From Nocardia stercoris (GTDB taxonomy: Bacteria > Actinomycetota > Actinomycetes > Mycobacteriales > Mycobacteriaceae): a stretch of DNA of 64,000 bases. Of the stretch, positions 50,159-58,355 are shown piece after piece. Where the stretch lies: NCBI RefSeq assembly GCF_003696265.1, contig NZ_RFFH01000023.1, forward strand, positions 1 through 64,000, given 5' to 3'. The notes under the pieces were generated by a model. The model searched no databases and was not told the DNA's origin. It was given only the letters and a program-made list of their open reading frames with translations. Position numbers and translations under genes: made by a program. Each line of letters opens with the position of its first letter. Within the stretch, counting starts at the first letter, position 1.

Positions 50159-51025
50159 ATGCGCGACAAGCGAATGAGCCTCGACGAGGTCGTCGGCGAG
50201 CTCCGCAGCGGAATGACCATCGGCCTCGGCGGCTGGGGTTCGCGCCGCAAGCCGATGGCGTTCGTGCGCGCCCTGCTGCGCTCCGACGTCACCGACCTGA
50301 CCGTCGTCACCTACGGCGGCCCGGACCTCGGCCTGCTGTGCTCGGCCGGCAAGGTCCGCAAGGCCTACTACGGCTTCGTGTCCCTGGACTCGGCGCCGTT
50401 CTACGACCCGTGGTTCGCCAAGGCGCGCACCGAGGGCGCGATCACCGTGCGTGAGATGGACGAGGGCATGGTCAAGTGCGGTCTGCAGGCCGCCGCCGCC
50501 CGGCTGCCGTTCCTGCCGATCCGCGCGGGCCTGGGCTCGGACGTGATGAACTTCTGGGAGGGCGAGCTGAAGACCGTTCAGTCGCCCTACTCCGACGGCG
50601 AGACCCTGGTCGCCATGCCCGCCCTGAACCTGGACGCGGCGTTCGTGCACCTGGACCTGGGCGACAAGCACGGCAACGCCGCCTACACCGGCGTCGACCC
50701 GTACTTCGACGACCTGTACATGCTGTCGGCCGAGAAGCGCTACCTGTCGGTGGACCGCCTGGTCGAGACCGAGGAACTGGTGAAAGCCGTTCCCACGCAG
50801 TCGCTGCTGCTGAACCGCATGATGGTCGACGGTGTGGTCGAGGCCCCCGGCGGCGCGCACTTCACCTTCGCCGGCGGCTACGGCCGCGACGAGAAGTTCC
50901 AGCGCCACTACGTCGAGGCCGCGAAGACTCCCGAGTCGTGGGCCGAGTTCAAGGCCCGCTACCTGGACGTGTCCGAGGCCGAATACCAGAGCGCCGTCAA
51001 GGCTTTCGCCGAGGAGCAGAAGTGA
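50159..51025 (+). CDS. ipdA: IpdA, COCHEA-CoA hydrolase alpha subunit
   Basis: The 288-aa protein has the CoA-transferase-like fold with LRSGMTIGLGGWGSRRKPMA, YGGPDLGLLCSAGKVRKAYY and VPTQSLLLNRMMVDGVVEAP. With IpdB it forms the hydrolase that opens the last steroid ring (C ring). ATG at 50159 follows the echA20 stop by five bases. Its stop overlaps the IpdB start (GTGA). Confidence 0.94.
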   Translation: MRDKRMSLDEVVGELRSGMTIGLGGWGSRRKPMAFVRALLRSDVTDLTVVTYGGPDLGLLCSAGKVRKAYYGFVSLDSAPFYDPWFAKARTEGAITVREMDEGMVKCGLQAAAARLPFLPIRAGLGSDVMNFWEGELKTVQSPYSDGETLVAMPALNLDAAFVHLDLGDKHGNAAYTGVDPYFDDLYMLSAEKRYLSVDRLVETEELVKAVPTQSLLLNRMMVDGVVEAPGGAHFTFAGGYGRDEKFQRHYVEAAKTPESWAEFKARYLDVSEAEYQSAVKAFAEEQK

Positions 51026-51780
51026 CCGACACCAGCACCATCACCCGCGCCGAGGTCTGCGTCGTCGCGTCCGCCGAGATCTTCCGCGGCGCCGGCGAGA
51101 TCATGGCCTCCCCCATGTCCACCGTCACCACCATCGGCGCCCGGCTGGCGCGGCTCACCTTCGAGCCCGACTTGCTGCTCTCCGACGGTGAGGCGCTGTT
51201 CTTCGCCCAGGTCCCGCCGATCGGCGGCAAGGCCCCGATCGAGGGCTGGATCCCGTTCTCCAAGGTCTTCGACGTGGTGAACTCCGGCCGCCGGCACGTG
51301 GTCATGGGCGCCAACCAGCTCGACCGTTACGGCAACCAGAACCTGTCCGCCTTCGGCCCGCTGCAGCAGCCGACCCGGCAGATGTTCGGTGTGCGCGGCG
51401 CCCCGGGCAACACCATCAACCACGCGACCAGCTACTTCGTGCCCAAGCACAACAAGCGGGTGTTCACCGACACCGTCGACGTGGTCTCCGGCATCGGTTA
51501 CGACAAGATCGATCCCGCGAACCCGGCCTACCGGTTCCACCACCTGCACCGCGTGGTGTCCAACCTGGGCGTGTTCGACTTCGGCGGCCCCGACCACACC
51601 CTGCGCGCGCTGTCGCTGCACCCGGGCGTGAGCGCCGACGAGGTCGCGGAGAACACCTCCTTCGAGGTCGCCGGTCTGGCCGAGGCGGGCGAGACCCGGC
51701 TGCCGACCGAGGAAGAGCTCACCATCATCCGGACCGTCCTGGACCCGAAGGGATTCCGCGAGAAGGAGGTTCAAGCATGA
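51022..51780 (+). CDS. ipdB: IpdB, COCHEA-CoA hydrolase beta subunit
   Basis: The 252-aa partner begins VTDTSTITRAEVCVVASAEI and contains GAGEIMASPMSTVTTIGARL, GWIPFSKVFDVVNSGRRHVV and GANQLDRYGNQNLSAFGPLQ, all typical of the IpdB/CoA-transferase beta fold. GTG at 51022 overlaps ipdA, ensuring coupled translation and subunit stoichiometry. It overlaps the ipdC start by four bases. Confidence 0.94.
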   Translation: MTDTSTITRAEVCVVASAEIFRGAGEIMASPMSTVTTIGARLARLTFEPDLLLSDGEALFFAQVPPIGGKAPIEGWIPFSKVFDVVNSGRRHVVMGANQLDRYGNQNLSAFGPLQQPTRQMFGVRGAPGNTINHATSYFVPKHNKRVFTDTVDVVSGIGYDKIDPANPAYRFHHLHRVVSNLGVFDFGGPDHTLRALSLHPGVSADEVAENTSFEVAGLAEAGETRLPTEEELTIIRTVLDPKGFREKEVQA

Positions 51781-52844
51781 CCGCACAGCAGCTGCGGACG
51801 CCGCTGACCGAGCTGGTCGGCATCGAGCACCCGATCGTGCAGACCGGGATGGGCTGGGTCGCCGGCCCGGGCCTGGTCGCGGCCACCGCGAACGCGGGCG
51901 GGCTGGGCATCCTGGCCTCGGCGACCATGACCTTCGAGGAACTCGAGGTCGCGATCGCGAAGACGAAGGCCAAGACCGACAAGCCGTTCGGCGTGAACAT
52001 CCGCGCCGACGGCTCCGACGCGGCCGAGCGCTGCGAGCTGATGATCCGCGAGGGCGTCAAGGTGGCCTCGTTCGCGCTGGCCCCGAAGAAGGAGCTCATC
52101 GCGCGGCTGAAGGACAACGGCGTGGTCGTCGTGCCGTCCATCGGTGCGGCCAAGCACGCGGTGAAGGTCGCCTCGTGGGGCGCCGACGCGGTCATCGTGC
52201 AGGGCGGTGAGGGCGGTGGCCACACCGGTTCCGTCGCGACGACGCTGCTGCTCCCGTCGGTGCTGGACGCGGTCGACATCCCGGTCGTGGCCGGCGGTGG
52301 TTTCTTCGACGGCCGCGGCCTGGCCGCCGCCCTGTCCTACGGTGCCGCCGGTGTCGCGATGGGTACCCGCTTCCTGCTCACCCAGGACTCGAGCGTGCCC
52401 GATTCCGTGAAGCAGCAGTACCTGTCCCGCGGCCTGCAGGACACCGTCGTCTCGACCCGGGTCGACGGCATGCCGCACCGCGTGCTCAACACCGAACTGG
52501 TGAACAAGCTGGAGCACTCCGGGAAGTACCGCGGTTTCGCCGCGGCCGCCGGAAACGCGCTGAAGTTCAAGAGCATGACCGGCATGAAGTGGTCGACCAT
52601 CGTCCGCGACGGCCTGGCCATGCGCAAGCACAAGGACCTCACCTGGTCCCAGGTCATCATGGCCGCCAACACCCCGATGCTGCTGAAAGCCGGTCTGGTC
52701 GAAGGCAATACGCAAGCGGGCGTCCTGGCCTCCGGTCAGGTCGCCGGCATCATCGACGACCTGCCCACCGTCGCCGAACTGATCGACCGCATCGTCACCG
52801 AAGCCGTCGAACGCATCGACTCCCTGTCCAAGCTCCGCGCCTGA
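51777..52844 (+). CDS. ipdC: IpdC, flavin-dependent (nitronate monooxygenase-like) reductase
   Basis: The 355-aa TIM-barrel flavoprotein of the NMO/2-nitropropane dioxygenase family has LVGIEHPIVQTGMGWVAGPG, VQGGEGGGHTGSVATTLLLP, VAGGGFFDGRGLAAALSYGA and GVAMGTRFLLTQDSSVPDSV. IpdC is needed for 5-hydroxy-HIC-CoA metabolism in M. tuberculosis (Rv3553). It is the last gene of the operon; two terminator hairpins follow. Confidence 0.93.
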   Translation: MTAQQLRTPLTELVGIEHPIVQTGMGWVAGPGLVAATANAGGLGILASATMTFEELEVAIAKTKAKTDKPFGVNIRADGSDAAERCELMIREGVKVASFALAPKKELIARLKDNGVVVVPSIGAAKHAVKVASWGADAVIVQGGEGGGHTGSVATTLLLPSVLDAVDIPVVAGGGFFDGRGLAAALSYGAAGVAMGTRFLLTQDSSVPDSVKQQYLSRGLQDTVVSTRVDGMPHRVLNTELVNKLEHSGKYRGFAAAAGNALKFKSMTGMKWSTIVRDGLAMRKHKDLTWSQVIMAANTPMLLKAGLVEGNTQAGVLASGQVAGIIDDLPTVAELIDRIVTEAVERIDSLSKLRA

Positions 52845-52860
52845 GCAGGGCAAGCGAGGC

Positions 52861-52889
52861 GCCCACACACCGTCTGGGCGTGTGTGGGC
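52861..52889 (+). terminator. First hairpin after ipdC
   Basis: GCCCACACAC (52861-52870) is exactly complementary to GTGTGTGGGC (52880-52889), with a 9-nt loop, 16 bp after the ipdC stop. It is followed by the stronger hairpin at 52903. Confidence 0.65.
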
Positions 52890-52902
52890 ACCCGCACTCC
52901 AC

Positions 52903-52937
52903 CCGAAGGTCACCCCCGCACCGGGGGTGACCTTCGG
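52903..52937 (+). terminator. Second, stronger terminator after ipdC
   Basis: CCGAAGGTCACCCCCG (52903-52918) pairs perfectly with CGGGGGTGACCTTCGG (52922-52937), a 16-bp stem with a 3-nt loop, followed by TCGTTTCGG. The two hairpins in tandem close the echA20-ipdABC operon. Confidence 0.85.
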
Positions 52938-53015
52938 TCGTTTCGGCGCACGGCGGAAAACCGTTTGCCCGCGCTGAGATGATCAGATGCTGGAAGTACC
53001 GAAGGAGTGAGGGTG

Positions 53016-53402
53016 ATGACGAGCCGGCAGACGACCATCCTGTGGCGGCCCACCGGTCCGCAGGAGTTGGCGCTGGTTGCGGCGTCGGGGTGGCGGGAGT
53101 GGCCGGCGCGGCTGCCCGACCAGCCGATCTTCTACCCGGTGCTGACCGAGGAGTACGCGATCATGATCGCGCGGGACTGGAATGTGCCGGCGTCGGGTTG
53201 CGGGTTCGTCACCCGGTTCGCGGTCGACACCGACTATCTCGCGGGGTACGACGTGCAGCAGGTGGGTGGGCGCGAGATCCTCGAATACTGGATCCCGGCC
53301 GAGGAGCTGCCGAACTTCAACGCGCACATCGTCGGGCGGATCGAGGTGGTGCATCGGTTTCCGGCGGAGGCCGACTACCTGCGGGCCGACCGGCACCGGT
53401 AG
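53016..53402 (+). CDS. Conserved hypothetical protein, 128 aa (sometimes annotated ADP-ribosylation/crystallin J1-like)
   Basis: ATG at 53016 follows AAGGAG at eight bases, better than GTG at 53007. The sequence TTILWRPTGPQELALVAASG, WPARLPDQPIFYPVLTEEYA and RDWNVPASGCGFVTRFAVDT recalls small actinobacterial proteins carrying the doubtful label ADP-ribosylation/crystallin J1. It has no recognisable catalytic residues. It stands alone after the ipdC terminators. Confidence 0.75.
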   Translation: MTSRQTTILWRPTGPQELALVAASGWREWPARLPDQPIFYPVLTEEYAIMIARDWNVPASGCGFVTRFAVDTDYLAGYDVQQVGGREILEYWIPAEELPNFNAHIVGRIEVVHRFPAEADYLRADRHR

Positions 53403-53561
53403 CTGTTCACCACAACGTGATTCGACGCCCGTAACGAGGTCACCGATCCGAAGTACCAGCGGCATTGGCAGATTCGAACGCCACCTGCCCCGCACGCGGG
53501 CTGCCTGCGTGCGCACGTGGCGCTTCGTTCGCGGGCAGTCCGCCGAGGCCCGGTGTCGTCG

Positions 53562-53846
53562 TCAGTAGGCGACCACGCTGCCGTTGCTGCACTGCATCGT
53601 GCCTGGCAGCGGCCCTTGCATGCCGTAGCTGCCACCCTCACCGCCGACGATGCAGGCGAGGTCCGCGAGCAGCGGGCTGACCTGGTAGAGCTGGGCCGCG
53701 AGTGCAGTGCCCGACCCGGTCGAGGTGGTGGCCGGTGCCGGCGTGGTCGTGGTGGTTTGGGCGAGCGCGGCACCGGCGCCGACGGACAGTGCGATACCGG
53801 CGGTGGCGGTCAGGATTGCGGTGCTGCGAACGAGCGGAGAGAGCAT
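53562..53846 (-). CDS. Small secreted protein, 94 aa
   Basis: The N-terminus MLSPLVRSTAILTATAGIAL, then SVGAGAALAQ, is a signal peptide with an ALA-Q cleavage site. The mature part has a Thr/Pro-rich linker and two cysteines (LACIVGG, TMQCSNG) that could form a disulfide. It resembles many unnamed actinomycete secreted peptides; I recognise no family. It is divergent from the dehalogenase gene. Confidence 0.75.
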   Translation of the reverse strand: MLSPLVRSTAILTATAGIALSVGAGAALAQTTTTTPAPATTSTGSGTALAAQLYQVSPLLADLACIVGGEGGSYGMQGPLPGTMQCSNGSVVAY

Positions 53847-54043
53847 GCGCGCATGATAGAGCCGGGTGAGGGCGCTATTCGACCGTTCCCCAATGTTCGA
53901 AATGCGACTTGTTCACATCAGCCGTGCCGAACTGGCAATGTTGCCGGACCAAGGTGATGCACATCACATCGATGCGGGGTCACAGCGGCCCACGATCCCG
54001 TGTCCAACCGGGTGTAAGCAGTTCACACGGAAGGACTACGGCG

Positions 54044-54907
54044 ATGGCCACCATCGATGTACTCGACTCGTTCATCAACTACACCGACGTCGGGACAGGC
54101 GACGTCCCGGTCGTGTTCCTGCACGGCAACCCGACGTCTTCGTACCTGTGGCGCAACGTGATTCCGCATGTCAGCGACCGGACTCGGGTGCTGGCACCGG
54201 ATCTCGTCGGCATGGGCGAATCGGGGAAGCCGGACAGCGAGTACCGGTTCGCCGATCACGCGCGGTATCTGGACGCGTGGTTCGACGCACTCGGCCTGGA
54301 ACAGGTCGTGATCGTCGGCCACGACTGGGGTGGGGCGCTCGGAATGGACTGGGCGGCGCGGCATCCCGAGCGGGTTCGGGGGATCGCGGTGATCGAGACG
54401 TTCTTGCGGCCGCTGCGATGGAGCGACCTGCCCCCGCAGGGCCAGGAACTGTTCCGGCGGTTCCGATCGCCGGAAGGGGAACGAATGATCCTCGACGACA
54501 ACATGTTCATCGAGTTCAACCTGCCCAACGCGACCAAGCACCTGGACCCGGCCGACCTCGACGTCTACCGCTCCTACTACCCGACCCGCGAGTCCCGCAA
54601 GCCGATGCTGGCCTGGCCGCGAGCGTTCCCGTTCCCCGGCGAAACCGACGACGTGGTCGCGATCGTCGAGAACTACGACCGCTGGATGGCAGCGTCCCCT
54701 GCGGTGCCGAAGCTGGTGATGGCGGTCGAGAACGGCGTGGGCCTCGGCTCACCGGAGATGATCGACTGGGCAGCAACCACTTTCGCCTCAACCGAGGTCG
54801 TCTCCATCGGCCCGGCGGGCCACCACGCGCCGGAGGACCAGCCCGACGCCATCGGCGCCGCCGTCGCCGACTGGATCCGCAAACACGAGCTGACCGGCCA
54901 GGCTTGA
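54044..54907 (+). CDS. Haloalkane dehalogenase (HLD-II-like)
   Basis: The 287-aa alpha/beta hydrolase has PVVFLHGNPTSSYLWRNVIP with halide-stabilising Asn29, nucleophile Asp94 and Trp95 in VGHDWGGALG, catalytic Glu118 (IETFLRPLRW), and His in GPAGHHAPEDQPD. The Asp-His-Glu triad with Asn and Trp halide ligands is diagnostic of HLD-II enzymes (DhaA type). It converts haloalkanes to alcohols. AAGGA at eight bases precedes ATG 54044. It is located within the ring-degradation block but has no obvious link to steroids. Confidence 0.9.
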   Translation: MATIDVLDSFINYTDVGTGDVPVVFLHGNPTSSYLWRNVIPHVSDRTRVLAPDLVGMGESGKPDSEYRFADHARYLDAWFDALGLEQVVIVGHDWGGALGMDWAARHPERVRGIAVIETFLRPLRWSDLPPQGQELFRRFRSPEGERMILDDNMFIEFNLPNATKHLDPADLDVYRSYYPTRESRKPMLAWPRAFPFPGETDDVVAIVENYDRWMAASPAVPKLVMAVENGVGLGSPEMIDWAATTFASTEVVSIGPAGHHAPEDQPDAIGAAVADWIRKHELTGQA

Positions 54908-55039
54908 CCGAACACCCACCGAGGCGGCGCCGGGCGACCCGCCGAACACGCTCGGCGTGGTCGCACCGCCCGCCGCCGACACAGAACAGCCGAGCACGCT
55001 CTGGCCATGGGCGCCACCAGCCCCGGTCACTTCTCGAGA

Positions 55040-55080
55040 AATGGTCATCTACCTCCGTGGTCCGGGGGCAGATGACCATT
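55040..55080. repeat. 11-bp-arm inverted repeat upstream of the ECF sigma gene
   Basis: AATGGTCATCT (55040-55050) is exactly complementary to AGATGACCATT (55070-55080), with a 19-nt loop containing CCTCCG/CCGGGG. It lies 88 bp before the sigma factor start and 133 bp after the dehalogenase. It could be a terminator or a regulatory site. Confidence 0.6.
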
Positions 55081-55167
55081 CCTTGGCCGACAACGAGATC
55101 GGGGCGCACCTCCCCGAACTGGGGGTATGTACTTGCGGCGGGTCCGCTGTGGCCGAAGAATGGCGCG

Positions 55168-56052
55168 ATGGATGCCGAACCCGCCGACGACCTGAACCCC
55201 GCCGACGTATCCGCACCGGAGGCGGATCTGGTTGCGCGCGCAGTCGCCGGTGACCGGGCGGCTGTCACGGAAGTCGTTCGGCTGCTGCAGGATCCGATCT
55301 ATCGCCTGGCGCTGCGGATGACCGGTAAGCCCGCCGACGCCGAGGACGCCACCCAGGAGATCCTGCTCCGGGTCGTCGGCAGCCTCGGCACCTTCCGGGC
55401 CGAGGCGAAACTGACCACCTGGGCGTACCGCATCGGTGTCAATCACCTGCTCAACCTGCGGCGGCGCAGCCCGCAGGAGCAGGCCCAGATCAGCCTCGAC
55501 TCGTTCAGCGAAGACCTGAAAGACGGTCTCGCGGAACAGGATTACCGCGGCCCGGAGGCGGAGCTGCTCACCCACGAGGTCCGGCTCAGCTGCAGCCAGG
55601 CCATGCTGCAGTGCCTGGCCCGCGACGACCGGATCGCCTTCGTCCTGGACCTGGTCTTCGAACTCGATTCGACCGAGGCCGCCTGGATCCTGGACATCAC
55701 CCCCGCCGCCTACCGCAAGCGCCTGGAACGGGCCCGACAGCGCCTCGGCAACTTCCTGAACTCGACCTGCGGCTTGGCGAACCCGAAAGCCTTCTGCCGC
55801 TGCGCCCGTCGCGTCGACAAGGCCCTGGCGCTGGGCCGGATCGACCCGCACCGTACGGTGTTCGCGACGCATCGGATCACCCCCGGTGGCCGCTCGGTGG
55901 CCGCGGCTGAACAACAGATGGTCCGATTGCACGACGCCTCAGCGGTATTCCGGTCCCACCCTGACTACGCGGCACCAGAAGCACGAGTCGCGGCGATCGC
56001 GGATCTGCTGCACTCGGGCCGCTTCCCGTTGCTGGACGACCCCGGCGCCTGA
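55168..56052 (+). CDS. ECF sigma factor with Cys-rich C-terminal extension
   Basis: The 294-aa protein has sigma region 2 (about 40-100; YRLALRMTGKPADAEDATQE, WAYRIGVNHLLNLRRR) and region 4 (about 135-195; ALQ/LDLVFELDSTEAAWILDI, YRKRLERARQRL), then a conserved extension with CGLANPKAFCRCARRVDKAL (Cys201, Cys210, Cys212) that could bind zinc or sense redox. No anti-sigma gene follows. Such ECFs with Cys-rich tails are known in actinomycetes. ATG at 55168 is chosen for a normal N-terminus. Confidence 0.85.
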   Translation: MDAEPADDLNPADVSAPEADLVARAVAGDRAAVTEVVRLLQDPIYRLALRMTGKPADAEDATQEILLRVVGSLGTFRAEAKLTTWAYRIGVNHLLNLRRRSPQEQAQISLDSFSEDLKDGLAEQDYRGPEAELLTHEVRLSCSQAMLQCLARDDRIAFVLDLVFELDSTEAAWILDITPAAYRKRLERARQRLGNFLNSTCGLANPKAFCRCARRVDKALALGRIDPHRTVFATHRITPGGRSVAAAEQQMVRLHDASAVFRSHPDYAAPEARVAAIADLLHSGRFPLLDDPGA

Positions 56053-56056
56053 TCGA

Positions 56057-56180
56057 TCCACAACCGTCCACAGGCAACCTCCGGACGGCGACGAACACGA
56101 AACCGCGGCGACGGGTCGCCGGCGATCGAGCTGCCTCCCGATCGCCGGGGTAACCCGATTCGTCCACAGCCGTCCACAGG
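56057..56180. repeat. Duplicated TCCACA motif (DnaA-box-like) in a convergent gap
   Basis: The 18-bp sequence TCCACARCCGTCCACAGG occurs at 56057-56074 and 56163-56180 (one base differs). TCGTCCACA is one mismatch from the actinobacterial DnaA box TTGTCCACA. The 307-bp gap 56053-56359 between convergent genes holds no supported gene; a small hairpin at 56326 ends fadA6. Confidence 0.5.
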
Positions 56181-56325
56181 TGTCGCAGAACCGGTCGGCG
56201 CGGGCGGCGCCGCCGCACGAAACGGCCGCCATACCGGCCTGAGCGCACAATCTTCGGACTATTCGGGCAGAAATCGCACGCAAAGACCCGACATTGAGCG
56301 CTCAGGCCGACCGAAAGCACTGTGG

Positions 56326-56345
56326 GCGAGCGGAATACCGCTCGC
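56326..56345 (-). terminator. Hairpin after fadA6
   Basis: GCGAGCGG (56326-56333) pairs with CCGCTCGC (56338-56345) around AATA, 14 bp past the fadA6 stop on the minus strand. Confidence 0.6.
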
Positions 56346-56359
56346 GGGAACTCACGAAC

Positions 56360-57550
56360 TCAGCCCAGACGCTCGATAATGGTGACGTCGGCGGTCCCGC
56401 CGCCCTCACACATGGTGAGCAGACCGTAGCGACCGCCGGTGCGCTCCAGCTCGTTGAGCAGGGTCGCGAACAGCTTGGCGCCGGTGGCGCCGAGCGGGTG
56501 GCCCAGGGCGATGGCGCCACCGTTCGGGTTCACCTTGGCCGGGTCGGCACCCAGCTCCTGGATCCAGGACAGCACGACCGACGCCATGGCCTCGTTGATC
56601 TCCACCACGTCGATGTCGTCGATGGTGAGACCGGTGGCCTCCAGCGCGTACCGGGTGGCCGGAATCGGGGCCGACAGCATGTACACCGGGTCGTCACCGC
56701 GAGCGCTGACGTGGATGATCCGGGCGCGCGGGGTCAGGCCGTACGCCTCGACCGCCCACTTCGACGCCAGCAGGGTGGCGCTGGCACCGTCGGAGATCTG
56801 GCTGGCCAGGGCGGCGGTCAGGAAGCTGCCCTCCGACAGCGGCTTGAGGCCGGCCATCTTCTCCAGGCTGGTCTCGCGCGGGCCCTCGTCGGTCTTGAAC
56901 TCACCGACCGGGACGATCTCGTTGTCGAAGCGGCCCTCGGCGATCGCGGCGCGCGCCCGGTTGTGGCTGCCCAGCGCCCACTGCTCCATGTCTTCGCGGC
57001 TGATGCCCCACTTCTCGGCGATCAGCTGCGCGCCGCGGAACTGCGACACCTCCTGGGTGCCGTAGCGGGCGTCCCAGCCTTCGGCGCCGATGAACGGCGA
57101 CTCGAATCCGTACTGCTGCCCGGCCAGCATGGCCGAGGAGATCGGGATGGCGCTCATGTTCTGCACACCGGCGGCGACCACGAGCTCGGCGGTGCCGGCC
57201 ATGATCGACTTGGCGGCCAGGCCGATGGCGAGCTGGCTGGAACCGCACTGGCGGTCGACGGTGGCGGCCGGAACCTCTTCGGGATAGCCGGCGGCCAGCC
57301 AGGCGGTGCGGCCGATGTTGCCGGCCTGCGGACCGATCGCGTCGACGCAGCCCATGAAGACCTCGTCGATGTCGGCCGGCTGGACCGCGGTGTTGCGCGC
57401 GAACAGACCCTGCAGGATAGTGGCGCCGAGGTCGGCCGGGTGGATGCCGGCCAGCGAACCACCGCGCTTGCCGATGGCGGTGCGGACGGCGTCGACGACG
57501 AAGACCTCACGCGCCTGGGTCACTGCCGGACGGGGAATGGAAGGGGGCAT
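56360..57550 (-). CDS. fadA6: FadA6, acetyl-CoA acetyltransferase (thiolase)
   Basis: The 396-aa thiolase has the nucleophile in TVDRQCGSSQLAIGL, EINEAMASVVLS, GGAIALGHPLGATGAKLFAT with the catalytic His, and TMCEGGGTADVTI with the second Cys, so it should be an active thiolase. FadA6 (Rv3556c) cleaves the MeDODA-CoA/HIP-derived chain in late steroid catabolism. AGGAG precedes ATG at 57550. It is 118 bp downstream of kstR2 on the same strand, the same pair as Rv3556c-Rv3557c. Confidence 0.93.
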   Translation of the reverse strand: MPPSIPRPAVTQAREVFVVDAVRTAIGKRGGSLAGIHPADLGATILQGLFARNTAVQPADIDEVFMGCVDAIGPQAGNIGRTAWLAAGYPEEVPAATVDRQCGSSQLAIGLAAKSIMAGTAELVVAAGVQNMSAIPISSAMLAGQQYGFESPFIGAEGWDARYGTQEVSQFRGAQLIAEKWGISREDMEQWALGSHNRARAAIAEGRFDNEIVPVGEFKTDEGPRETSLEKMAGLKPLSEGSFLTAALASQISDGASATLLASKWAVEAYGLTPRARIIHVSARGDDPVYMLSAPIPATRYALEATGLTIDDIDVVEINEAMASVVLSWIQELGADPAKVNPNGGAIALGHPLGATGAKLFATLLNELERTGGRYGLLTMCEGGGTADVTIIERLG

Positions 57551-57668
57551 TGCAACTCCTACGTGCGAGGCATCCGAAAGCCGGTGCCGGTGTTGTCCAC
57601 CGACTCGGTCAACGCCCGCAGGCGCCGGCGCGGTGTCACCGTGCCGCGCGGCCGAGTGGTGGTGTTTG

Positions 57669-58310
57669 TCACTGCGTGTTCCCGATCGAGGCAGGTACGT
57701 CGGCGGTGCCGACATTCGGCACGGCCAGCCCGTCGAGGACGATGGTGAGGTATTGCTGGGCCAGCATCTCGGCCGGCACGCGGCCGCCGGGCTTGTACCA
57801 GCGCACGGCGACCCAGACGGTGTCGCGCAGGAACCGGAAGACCAGTTCCACGTCGAGTTCCGGGCGGAAGCTGCCGTCGGCGACGCCGCGCCGCAGCACC
57901 TGGTACCAGAGGTCGCGGAATTCCTTCGCGTACTCGTCGATGTAGGCGAATCGCGGTGTGCCGCTGAGCTGTTTGGCCTCGGCCTGGTAGATCGCGACAG
58001 CCGAGTTGAACCGGTCGAACGATTCGCAGGAGGCCACCACGAGCGCTTCGAGCGTGGCGCGGGCCGGGAGGTCGGCGGCCACGATGGTGCGGTAGCGGCC
58101 GAACAGGTCGGTCAGGAAGCTTTGCAGGATCTCGTCCGCGATCGCTTCCTTGGAATCGAAGTGGTGGTAGAGGCTGCCCGATAGGATTCCCGCCGCGTCC
58201 GCGATATCGCGGACCGTGGTGGTGCGCAGTCCACGCTCGGCGAACAGGTCGGCCGCGATGCCGAGCAGCTCGGCTCGGCGGGCGGATTTCACGGTGTCGG
58301 ACACGGTCAC
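57669..58310 (-). CDS. kstR2: KstR2, TetR-family repressor of the ring-degradation regulon
   Basis: The 213-aa TetR regulator has LGIAADLFAERGLRTTTVRD, DAAGILSGSLYHHFDSKEAI and DTVWVAVRWYKPGGRVPAEM, closely matching M. tuberculosis KstR2 (Rv3557c) from memory. KstR2 is released by HIP-CoA and represses the C/D-ring genes. GTG at 58310 starts the protein. A KstR2 site 15 bp upstream suggests autoregulation. The 118-bp gap to fadA6 holds nothing recognisable. Confidence 0.93.
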   Translation of the reverse strand: MTVSDTVKSARRAELLGIAADLFAERGLRTTTVRDIADAAGILSGSLYHHFDSKEAIADEILQSFLTDLFGRYRTIVAADLPARATLEALVVASCESFDRFNSAVAIYQAEAKQLSGTPRFAYIDEYAKEFRDLWYQVLRRGVADGSFRPELDVELVFRFLRDTVWVAVRWYKPGGRVPAEMLAQQYLTIVLDGLAVPNVGTADVPASIGNTQ

Positions 58311-58324
58311 CCGCCCATCCTACA

Positions 58325-58338
58325 ACCAAGCGCTTGCT
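58325..58338. promoter_or_regulatory. KstR2 operator upstream of kstR2
   Basis: ACCAAGCGCTTGCT matches the consensus AnCAAGnnCTTGnT. It lies between kstR2 and the unknown gene ending at 58356 and supports autoregulation. Confidence 0.8.
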
Positions 58339-58355
58339 TGGGAGACGGGATGTGG

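Noticed and set aside
53007..53402. Assigning ADP-ribosylglycohydrolase function to the 128-aa protein
   Set aside because: The label is recalled from database entries for similar proteins, but no ADP-ribosyl hydrolase motif (DxxDE or similar) is visible.
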